A stretch of 7,164 nt of DNA from Leadbetterella sp031420365 (lineage in GTDB: Bacteria; Bacteroidota; Bacteroidia; Cytophagales; Spirosomataceae): NCBI GenBank assembly GCA_031420365.1, contig JANOMP010000216.1, positions 1 to 7,164 of the forward strand. The letters are read 5' to 3'. Each line of letters begins with the position of its first letter. The first letter of the stretch is position 1. The translations under genes and the position numbers were made by a program. Positions 1 to 4,926 of this stretch are shown here, in pieces. The notes below the pieces were generated by a model. It saw only the letters and a program-made list of their open reading frames with translations, was not told where the DNA came from and did not search any database.

Positions 1-406
1 TTTTTTATAGGTATGCACAGTTAAGAAGTGTAGCCCGATTTGTCAGTCTACTTGTCTATCCGTTTTCGCTATGTTGTCTTTTAAACTGTGACAACGGTAT
101 TATTGTTTAATAAGGGTAATTTTTAAAAAGGCATAAAAAATGCCTTACCCAAAAATGGGGGTTCAAATATATATAAAAAATTAATCGAATCAGGAGCATA
201 CTTTTGGAAAAAATAACAATTGTGAACGGGGTAGCTAATTGCTCCACCACTTTTCTTTTGACAATGCTCCCATCTCAGGATTGTGATCAGGCTTTTATTT
301 CATATAGCACCAATTGTAAAAACGAGCTTTCATTCGATTAATATTTTAAAGCTATTAGATTATCATCCCTTAGCTAATTTTCTTTTTTTTGCCCAAAAAT
401 ATGGGA
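1..406. other. Left-edge region without a confident gene
   Basis: No gene can be supported here. On the plus strand one frame is open from base 3 to tandem TAA codons at 108-113 (about 35 codons, no start inside the window). It could be the last residues of a gene that begins to the left, but the translation resembles nothing I know. A hairpin follows at 128-146. The rest, to the IS110 end near 407, is AT-rich and stop-rich. It holds a spaced 7-base inverted pair, GGAGCAT at 193-199 and ATGCTCC at 264-270, of unknown meaning. Confidence 0.4.
128..146. terminator. Hairpin, possible intrinsic terminator
   Basis: AAGGCAT and ATGCCTT form a perfect 7-bp stem around a 5-base A loop. Read on the minus strand, the stem is followed by TTTTTAAAAATT, the form of a rho-independent terminator. 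However, no minus-strand gene lies directly upstream of it. Read on the plus strand it comes 17 bases after the tandem stops at 108-113 but has no T tract. A competing outer pairing, GGGTAA (114-119) with TTACCC (145-150), is also possible. The hairpin itself is certain; its role is not. Confidence 0.45.
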
Positions 407-640
407 TTCTGACTAACGTTTTTATACTTCTTGATAATCAACTGGTTACAAATCCTAGTTCTTCATTAGTTAAATCAAACTTAGCGATTTGTTTTTTAAT
501 TCTTTTCACTAATCCTAATTTTCTTTTTTGAGCGAGGAATAAATATCCTTCGGGGTTGAGGTATTGCTGCCCTTTGGTGACCATGTTCCAAATGATTACT
601 GCTAGTTTTCTTGCAGTGGCAGAGATAGCCGAAACTCTCC
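407..640 (-). mobile_element. IS110-type element remnant, copy 1 (terminal end)
   Basis: This segment matches the segment beginning at 6834. Bases 407-426 and 6834-6853 are an identical 20-mer starting TTCTGACTAACG. Bases 471-640 align without gaps to 6900-7069 with five mismatches by my count. The shared sequence starts abruptly at 407/6834, which I take as the transposase-3' end of the element. IS110 elements often lack long terminal inverted repeats, and none is visible. At 640 the match stops abruptly where the REP-like palindrome of the RAYT unit begins. The rest of the element is not found beyond that unit, so the interruption came with a deletion or rearrangement. Confidence 0.75.
438..640 (-). 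pseudogene. IS110-family transposase, C-terminal fragment (copy 1)
   Basis: Minus-strand translation ending at a TGA at 438-440 gives about 67 residues. They include ATARKLAVIIWNMVTKG, then NPEGYLFL, then QKRKLGLVKRIKKQIAKF. This is the C-terminal tail typical of IS110-family (DEDD/transposase_20) recombinases, after the Ser-containing domain that binds the element ends. The N-terminal DEDD domain and most of the second domain are missing, because the frame is lost at 640 at the RAYT unit. Compared with the second copy, the last ten or so residues differ completely, ending GFVTS here and FKLSTS there. The fragment cannot encode a working recombinase. The family call rests on the ARKLA..IWNM and LDQKRK-like motifs, recognised from memory. 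Confidence 0.75.
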
Positions 641-646
641 TCCGCT

Positions 647-695
647 CTTCGACATCTTCCCGATGTCGAAGCTAGATAGGGAGGATTTCTAATCC
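647..695 (-). repeat. REP-like compound palindrome, 3' side of the RAYT gene
   Basis: CTTCGACATC (647-656) and GATGTCGAAG (662-671) form a perfect 10-bp stem around TTCCC. GGATT (683-687) and AATCC (691-695) form a second, small stem around TCT. Read on the minus strand, away from the RAYT gene, the order is GGATTAGAAATCC, spacer, CTATCTAGCTTCGACA. The part TATCTAGCTTCGACA recurs exactly at 3740-3754, beside the second RAYT remnant. The small palindrome begins only about five bases after the inferred original stop of the transposase (700-702). Confidence 0.8.
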
Positions 696-699
696 GAAA

Positions 700-1254
700 T
701 TATAATTTAGACAATTCAATCTCACCTTTTCTGGTTACATAATAATCACCGCAAAACTATTTAAATATCCTTCTTCTTTCAAAACTATACCAGCCCTCTC
801 TGGATTCATGTGAATATATTTGAGTTTAGTCATAAAAAACTCCTCCAAATAAATTTCTTCTCCATGATAGCCTTCTTCCCAAAACAAAATCTGGGTCGCC
901 AGTCCGATTCCTTCTTTTTCAACAACCAAAGTAGCCACTTTTTCCTAATTCCTTAGCATTATTTTCAATTGCACGAATAATTTGATTTGCGGTAAACTGG
1001 TTCGCCAGCCTGGTTTTAAAATCTCTTATTATATCACTTAAAGGCAATTTTTTACACTGAACTATAAGGTGAATATGCTTATTCATAATTACCCAAGCCT
1101 TTATTTTCAATCCTTTTTCTTTTTGACAGTATTTAAGACTTTCAAACAAAATATCCGAATAATGTTTTCTTGTAAATACATCGACCCATTGGTGAACAGT
1201 TGATGTATTAAAATAAACTGCTTGTTGGTCTTTTATCCGGTATTGGTATGCCAT
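700..1254 (-). pseudogene. REP-associated tyrosine transposase (RAYT), three frameshifts
   Basis: This is a Y1/HUH transposase of the REP-associated group, which cuts and joins single-stranded REP DNA. It starts at the ATG at 1252-1254 (MAYQYRIKDQ) and contains WVDVFTRKHYSDI, the metal-binding HIH in IMNKHIHLIV, IIRDFK and LKYIHMNPERAG. One reading frame runs to about 943. A short second frame encodes KWLLWLL at about 920-940. A third frame runs from about 915 to 757. The original frame then returns and reaches GEIELSKL and TAA at 700-702. Each shift is explained by one lost base in a homopolymer: T run 939-943, T run 915-919, A run 753-756. Restoring them gives about 185 codons, about normal for the family. 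Relative to the pattern I remember (DFKK[FY]T), about six residues appear inserted after DFK. Either a decayed gene or, less likely, assembly errors. Confidence 0.85.
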
Positions 1255-1289
1255 AAAATCAAATTCATTTTAGAAATAAATTATGTTTA

Positions 1290-1385
1290 TTAGGATTACA
1301 AATCCTAAACTACCTCGCTTCGACAGAGCTATGCTCGAAATGTTCGAACTGTCCGTATTCCATTGACTATCGGAACATGTCGAAG
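1290..1385 (+). repeat. REP-like compound palindrome, 5' side of the RAYT gene
   Basis: TTAGGATT (1290-1297) and AATCCTAA (1301-1308) form an 8-bp stem around ACA. CTTCGACA (1318-1325) pairs with TGTCGAAG (1378-1385) as an outer stem. Between them lie GAGC/GCTC, the self-complementary GTTCGAAC, and TTCC/GGAA arms that could form smaller hairpins. Bases 1318-1385 match 3747-3813 with three substitutions and one indel. The outer arm of this copy ends 33 bases beyond the stop of the PepSY gene, so the structure could also affect the end of that transcript; that is speculation. Confidence 0.8.
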
Positions 1386-1418
1386 ATCGTGGGATTTTAC
1401 TATTTCGAAGAGGGGAAT

Positions 1419-2156
1419 TTAACTTTTTGATTTACGGTAGGTCACAAAAAACAAGGTAAATCCAGAAGCTATGGTTAATAAACCTAAAACGGAAAAGGCT
1501 CTTAGTACCCAGTTCGAAATATTGTCGCGGCTTTGATAATCCATTGTGTGCAACATCCATAAAAAGTCAAAAACTCGCCATTTGTTATTTCTGAACTTTT
1601 GAACACTGCCCAATTCTGAAGCCACATAAACTGTAGTGTGACTAGGATGGGAAAAAGTAACTGCATAGGCAGGTAAGGGCTGTTCACGGTATTCATGGTG
1701 TCCGCTTGTATTTTTTAAATACGCTACACTTTCAAGTTTTGCATTAGTCGAAAAAGCCTCTTTGGCCATCTTTACAGCCTCATTCTCGGAAAGAGGAGGT
1801 CGCATAACTCCCGTTTGGGCATCGGCCAATTGTGTTTTTTTGGCCCTATCATGCTGTGCCGAATAGATGATTTGATATAGGGGTTTATGAAATACTTGTA
1901 TGAGTTTGATGTCAAATACAAAATTTATGGTATCTTTTTCTTTTATTTTTTGAATGATGTTTTGAGGATTGGTTAATTGCAAATTGCTTCCTAAAGGGTG
2001 AATATGAGCTTTTTGGTGGTCGCCATGTATTTCATCCATATTAGACCAACTAAAATATAATCCTCCGATTGTCCAAAACAAAAATTGAATACCCAACATA
2101 AGGCCTAGCCATCGATGCGATTTTCTTAGTTTTCTTTGGAATGTCGTTTTTCTCAT
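1419..2156 (-). CDS. PepSY domain membrane protein
   Basis: This is an intact 245-aa protein with the layout of PepSY-associated transmembrane proteins: a basic N-terminus (RKLRKSHRWLG), a first membrane helix at about 16-37, a soluble loop, and a second helix at about 216-238 ending in TYRKSKS. The PepSY-like region lies at about 120-187 (LSENEAVKMAKEAF, then YAVTF, then TTVYVASELGSV). A conserved-looking WMLHTMDY follows just before helix 2. A His-rich stretch at 42-53 (H44, H47, H51, H53) directly after helix 1 may bind metal. Relatives often sit near iron or copper uptake and redox genes, but no such partner is present here. The start follows an A/T-rich leader without a Shine-Dalgarno sequence, usual for Bacteroidota. 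Role unknown; family call fairly secure. Confidence 0.8.
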   Translation of the reverse strand: MRKTTFQRKLRKSHRWLGLMLGIQFLFWTIGGLYFSWSNMDEIHGDHQKAHIHPLGSNLQLTNPQNIIQKIKEKDTINFVFDIKLIQVFHKPLYQIIYSAQHDRAKKTQLADAQTGVMRPPLSENEAVKMAKEAFSTNAKLESVAYLKNTSGHHEYREQPLPAYAVTFSHPSHTTVYVASELGSVQKFRNNKWRVFDFLWMLHTMDYQSRDNISNWVLRAFSVLGLLTIASGFTLFFVTYRKSKS

Positions 2157-2252
2157 TTAAATATTTTTTTATGCTATTTAAACACAAAAATTGAGAATTG
2201 TATATTTTGGCCATAATTTTAGTACTTTTGATTGTTATGAGTTATTGATAGT

Positions 2253-2636
2253 TTACTGACTAATCTTGCAAACTTTTACGATTTCAATAAACATCAATTT
2301 TTCTTCAGGAATTTTACCGCCAATTAGTTGTTTGTCGTTACCGTCTAAAAAATATTTTGGGTGAATTGTCGTAATCATTAATGCTGGAAACAAATCTTTC
2401 GGGTCAATTCAATTTATAGATTCCCACGACATAAGTTCCGAATGGAAATGACTCTCAGGAATCCCTTGAATAAGAACAGAGTCATTTTGAGTTGCAAACG
2501 CTGCAATTTTGTCAAAGCTATTTCACAAAGTGTTACTAATAGGTTCGTCCCAATTATAGTAGTACAAAATGTATAAGTAATAACTTCTCTCTTCGTTTTC
2601 TGGAAGTCCTGCTATTGTGCTAATTTTTAGTCCCAT
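2253..2636 (-). pseudogene. Unknown small protein gene with two in-frame TGA stops
   Basis: From the ATG at 2634-2636 (MGLKISTIAGLPENEERSYY) one frame stays protein-like for 127 codons to a TAA at 2253-2255. It is interrupted by TGA at 2523-2525 (after PISNTL) and TGA at 2409-2411 (after SWESIN). The sequence after each stop is still clearly coding, for example NSFDKIAAFATQND and IDPKDLFPALMITTIHPKYF. There is no frameshift. It resembles, from memory, an uncharacterised Bacteroidota family with PENEER and LPAIL(I/L)T near these positions, but I cannot name it. In that comparison the second TGA replaces a Gly, so a GGA-to-TGA change is the simple explanation. The frame extends upstream to another ATG at 2811-2813, but that part crosses the inverted repeat and is not protein-like. 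Confidence 0.65.
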
Positions 2637-2683
2637 TTTTCGTTTATTGTTTTTTGTCTGTGCTGTGTCGTTTAAACTGACCG

Positions 2684-2806
2684 CTAACGTACGCGTATAT
2701 AAAACGTTTGGCATTTCGAAGCACTTCACTGTCAAGTTACAACTACTTTTGATACGGGCTGAAACGCTCGATAACCCACTGACTACCAAATGTTTTATAT
2801 ACGTTA
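2684..2806 (-). repeat. attC-like imperfect inverted repeat between two small genes
   Basis: GTATATAAAACGTTTGG (2695-2711) and CCAAATGTTTTATATAC (2786-2802) form a 17-bp stem with one G-T type mismatch. Outside it TAAC (2685-2688) can pair with GTTA (2803-2806) after an asymmetric six-base bulge. The middle, 2712-2785, is less symmetrical. Read on the minus strand the element begins 11 bases after the stop of the 215-aa gene with TAACGTATAT and ends in ACGTTAGCGGTCA. This layout matches an integron attC site: a gene, then a long imperfect palindrome, ending in a GTTAG-like core, then the next gene in the same direction. The core fits the consensus GTTRRRY only partly, and no integrase gene is present. 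I have the impression that similar boundaries occur widely in Bacteroidota; this is memory, not a search result. Confidence 0.5.
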
Positions 2807-2816
2807 TTGGCACCAG

Positions 2817-3464
2817 TTAATTTTCATTGTAATCTAAATGTTTCACTCTCTCACCGTACACTTTACTCTTTTTATTACAAAACAAGAATAAATCATCGGA
2901 ATTAAGTCTTTTTCTACGTTTAAATTTCTCAAATGAATAATCAGACAAAAGCCTTTCTTTTGCTAATGAATCAAATGCGAATGTTGCTCCAGATGTCATA
3001 TGCAGACCATTCTCTAATTCAATCAACCGAGCACAAATTACCATACCCACTACCCCAGTTTGTGAGAATCCAAAGTTTATTACTTCATAGGTGTCTAATT
3101 TCATAATGTCCTTTAAATAAATCCGACACCTTTGACTATCAGAATCAATATCAACAATCTCAAATATTGACATTTCAGAATTAACCATCCCTTCAAGTAT
3201 CAATTCTTCTATGTCATCTAACTCAACTTCTGAATCATAAAACAAATCTAAAATCCGTGTACCTTTATATTTTGAATTATACATCATATAATCCTGCATA
3301 TTATCCGTATCAGAATCGTCATCAAACATTAAAGTCCCATTTGAAACTAATCCAAGTTTGCTTGCATAAGACAAATAGTCAAATTTACCTTGTCCCCATT
3401 TAAATATTTTAACAGCCAAATGCTTAGCTATTTCTCTAATTTCTAAATACTCCTCACTTGTCAT
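2817..3464 (-). CDS. Protein of unknown function (215 aa)
   Basis: I do not recognise this gene with confidence. It is intact and has no signal peptide or membrane helix, so it is probably cytoplasmic. Visible features are an acidic stretch at 48-55 (DDDSDTDN), an acidic patch at 78-91, a strand-rich middle (MSIFEIVDID, IYLKDI, TYEVINFGFSQTG, VICARLIELENGLHMTSG) and a basic run at 180-187. The middle pattern loosely recalls the uncharacterised domain found beside some SEC-C zinc motifs (slfeV, then Dll, then V..S, then aRl, then sG), but no Cys-rich SEC-C motif is present. The stop lies 11 bases from the attC-like repeat, which is typical of compact cassette genes. A TAnnTTTG promoter element lies just upstream, so it may have its own promoter. 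Confidence 0.7.
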   Translation of the reverse strand: MTSEEYLEIREIAKHLAVKIFKWGQGKFDYLSYASKLGLVSNGTLMFDDDSDTDNMQDYMMYNSKYKGTRILDLFYDSEVELDDIEELILEGMVNSEMSIFEIVDIDSDSQRCRIYLKDIMKLDTYEVINFGFSQTGVVGMVICARLIELENGLHMTSGATFAFDSLAKERLLSDYSFEKFKRRKRLNSDDLFLFCNKKSKVYGERVKHLDYNEN

Positions 3465-3485
3465 ATATTCAATTCAATTTTGAGT

Positions 3486-3493
3486 CAAAGATA
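3486..3493 (-). promoter_or_regulatory. TAnnTTTG -7 promoter element
   Basis: On the minus strand the sequence reads TATCTTTG, an exact match to the Bacteroidota -7 consensus TAnnTTTG. It lies 21 bases upstream of the ATG of the 215-aa gene. No clear TTG-type -33 box is visible at the usual distance, which lowers certainty. It would give a very short leader. Confidence 0.45.
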
Positions 3494-3547
3494 AGTAATG
3501 AAACTATTTAACTCCCTAAAATAAAAATCTAATTGTGTTAGTGTGGT

Positions 3548-3682
3548 CCTTTTTAATTACTTCAAACTTTCAATTATAATGACCCAATACTCTTTTCTAG
3601 TAAATACATCAGCCTATTGGTGGACAGTAGAAGTAATAAAATACACTGCATGTTGATCTTTTATTCTATATTCGTATGCCAT
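3548..3682 (-). pseudogene. RAYT transposase, N-terminal remnant (second copy)
   Basis: Minus-strand translation from the ATG at 3680-3682 gives MAYEYRIKDQHAVYFITSTV, then HQ, a TAG stop, ADVFTRKEYWVI, IIESLK and TAA. It aligns residue by residue with the start of the RAYT gene at 700-1254 (MAYQYRIKDQQAVYFNTSTV, HQWVDVFTRKHYSDI, then ESLKYC). The TAG replaces the Trp of HQWVDVFTR, a one-base TGG-to-TAG change. Similarity fades at about 3548. The HUH motif and the rest of the gene are absent. Its 5' side carries the same REP-like unit as the first copy. The two copies differ enough to suggest separate insertions or an old duplication. Confidence 0.85.
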
Positions 3683-3720
3683 TTTGCAATGTGCAAATAT
3701 GAAATTAAATTTATCCATTC

Positions 3721-3813
3721 AGGATTACAAATCCTAATTTATCTAGCTTCGACAGCGCTACGCTCGCAATGTTCGAACTGTCGTATTCCATTGACTATCG
3801 GAACATGTCGAAG
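3721..3813 (+). repeat. REP-like compound palindrome beside the RAYT remnant
   Basis: AGGATT (3721-3726) and AATCCT (3730-3735) form a stem around ACA. CTTCGACA (3747-3754) pairs with TGTCGAAG (3806-3813). AGCG/CGCT (3754-3757, 3761-3764) can form an inner hairpin, and CGACAG and CTGTCG are also complementary here. It lies on the 5' side of the RAYT remnant, at the same relative place as the unit at 1290-1385. It ends 15 bases before the stop of the IS66-type gene. Confidence 0.8.
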
Positions 3814-3828
3814 AGCTGAAAGAAAACA

Positions 3829-4119
3829 TTAAACTAAACCGATTAACTTCCGAACTACCTCAAAATCAATGCTGGCTCTGACTTTTACGCCGTTGGGATA
3901 TTCTATTTCAAGAATCTGCCTGATGGATCTACATTCAAACACACTTTCACTGTTTAACTTTACAAAATTACCTCTTGTAGATACGACCTTATCCATTTTA
4001 CCAAGCCAATACCGAAGCGTGCGACTATTTACCGCATTTTGCTCGCAATAAGATTTAAGGCTCAAGCCCGATCTTTTATATTGATCACAAATCCCGAACA
4101 TCTGTTCTTCATTTGTCAT
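3829..4119 (-). CDS. IS66-type accessory protein (TnpA-like), orphan
   Basis: This 96-aa protein has the two parts typical of the small first protein of IS66 elements. The first is a helix-turn-helix at about 17-40 (SGLSLKSYCEQNAVNSRTLR, then YWLGKM). The second is the C-terminal signature LEIEYPNGVKVRASID, then VVRKLI, at 70-93. IS66 elements normally carry tnpA, tnpB and the large transposase tnpC in order. Here the REP-like unit of the RAYT remnant begins 15 bases after the stop, and no tnpB or tnpC follows. The reading frame is intact, so a protein could be made, but it has no partner in this window. Upstream it abuts the IS91-type fragment on the opposite strand, in a divergent arrangement. 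No IS66 terminal inverted repeat was recognised. Confidence 0.75.
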   Translation of the reverse strand: MTNEEQMFGICDQYKRSGLSLKSYCEQNAVNSRTLRYWLGKMDKVVSTRGNFVKLNSESVFECRSIRQILEIEYPNGVKVRASIDFEVVRKLIGLV

Positions 4120-4168
4120 TATATGTTTTTTTGATACAAAGGTCAGGATTGTTTATAGCCTATGAAAG

Positions 4169-4597
4169 ATGGGGGTGTTTGAGGGAATACGATACACCCA
4201 CAAAATGGCCATCAGCAACAATCGCATCCAAGAAATCAGCGACACCACTGTGACATTCAGCTATAAAGACTATAAAGACGAAAACAAGCAAAAGCTGATG
4301 AGGGTAAGCTGCAGCGAATATGTACGGCGGTTTGCCCTACATATTCTGCCTAAAGGCTACATGAAGAAGCAGAATTTTGGAATACTTAGCAGCAGCTGGA
4401 AAGCCGAAAAGCTGCCAGATTTACAGCAAAAGCTATGGGATAAACAGCCGCTACCGCCCAAATTCCAAGGAATACAAAGACCGTGTCCATGCTGCAAAGT
4501 GGGTAATCTAAGACCGATTTTGAACTTTGACCACCGCGGGCCGCCCAACATGTATTCAGAAAGGTGGGCGAAAGTAAAATCTCAAGCTCGGTCATGA
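4169..4597 (+). pseudogene. IS91-family transposase, C-terminal fragment
   Basis: This 142-aa open frame matches the C-terminal third of IS91-family Y2/HUH rolling-circle transposases: RYTHKMAISNNRI at 8-20, VTFSYKDYKD, then YVRRFALHILPKGYMKKQNF at 51-70, then CPCC at 106-109 and a final DHRGPP. The N-terminal zinc ribbon and HUH motif are absent, and a stop lies just upstream at 4163-4165. In family members the stretch before RYTH usually reads YLGRYTH, which supplies the YxxxY catalytic pair. Here it reads FEGIRYTH, so only the second Tyr (Y9) is left. The C-terminus looks natural. It is the only clearly plus-strand coding segment, and it cannot encode an active enzyme. Confidence 0.85.
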
Positions 4598-4926
4598 GCA
4601 TGGGTAAGGGAAGGTATGTCAAAACACAACAGAAAATGAAAGGAATAAGCCAAAAACTAATAAAATCTACCCAGCAACACATAAAAAGAGTCCGCTAAAA
4701 GGCTCAAAAAGAAAACCAAGCATAAACGAAAAACCCATAAGAGTAGATTGACTAGTGTTGAAGCGGAGAAAAACTACGAAGATTTCGTTCAACATCGGTT
4801 TCATTGTTGGTGCTACGCACCCAACGAAACCTTAGTTGTTGGCGGCAGGCACTTTTGTCAGCACGTAAGATTATCCAAAGCTTATCATCAACTTTAAGAG
4901 TGTTATATATTTTTTAGTTTTTTGAA
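4598..4926. other. Non-coding tail after the IS91-type fragment
   Basis: No gene is seen between the IS91-type stop and the end of the PQQ dehydrogenase gene (convergent). The sequence is A-rich up to about 4780, then less AT-rich around the hairpin at 4797-4831 and the GTTGGCGGCAGGCAC stretch after it. It may contain the origin end of the IS91-type element and the 3' untranslated region of the dehydrogenase gene. No clear intrinsic terminator follows the dehydrogenase stop; only a weak AT-rich stretch is seen there. Confidence 0.4.
4797..4831. repeat. Strong hairpin downstream of the IS91-type fragment
   Basis: GGTTTCATTG, TT, GGTGC (4797-4813) pairs with GCACCCAACGAAACC (4817-4831) around a TAC loop. 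The stem has about 14 base pairs, one A-C mismatch and a two-base bulge. It lies about 200 bases after the transposase stop, on the side where IS91 elements carry their replication origin (oriIS), so it may be part of that origin. A terminator is less likely because no T run follows on either strand. Confidence 0.6.

Larger units (their letters stand above)
641..1385 (-). mobile_element. RAYT unit: broken transposase flanked by inverted REP-like palindromes
   Basis: A RAYT (Y1/HUH, IS200-like) gene occupies 700-1254 with a compound palindromic sequence on each side. On both sides the order away from the gene is the same: a small GGATTnnnAATCC palindrome close to the gene, then a CTTCGACA...TGTCGAAG palindrome further out. 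The two flanks are therefore in inverted orientation, as in the REP or REPIN arrangements known for RAYT genes. The left flank is 647-695 and the right flank 1290-1385. The unit sits directly against the broken end of IS110 copy 1. A second, truncated unit with the same right flank lies at 3548-3813. Confidence 0.7.

Noticed and set aside
193..270. GGAGCAT / ATGCTCC spaced inverted pair as an element end or operator
   Set aside because: Only seven bases, far apart, with no second copy in the window and no associated gene.
283..531. 82-codon plus-strand open frame
   Set aside because: It lies opposite the IS110 transposase C-terminus and is compositionally a shadow of that coding DNA.
985..1015. 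Loss of the catalytic tyrosine in the RAYT gene (Phe where I first expected Tyr after DFK)
   Set aside because: Relatives I remember have either F or Y at this place, so I could not assign the catalytic Tyr reliably; not reported as a defect.
2409..2525. TGA as selenocysteine or as a reassigned Trp codon
   Set aside because: No other gene here needs reassignment, the long dehydrogenase frame reads normally, and the second TGA aligns with a remembered Gly position rather than Cys or Trp. Point mutation is simpler.
2617..2820. 67-codon plus-strand open frame
   Set aside because: It runs across the attC-like inverted repeat and the antisense side of the pseudogene start; no protein-like features.
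3559..3573. 15-base match in inverted orientation to 6875-6889 (acttcaaactttcaa)
   Set aside because: Short, AT-rich, and it falls inside two unrelated coding remnants; chance similarity is likely.
3617..3832. 71-codon plus-strand open frame
   Set aside because: It is antisense to the RAYT remnant and reads through the REP-like palindrome.
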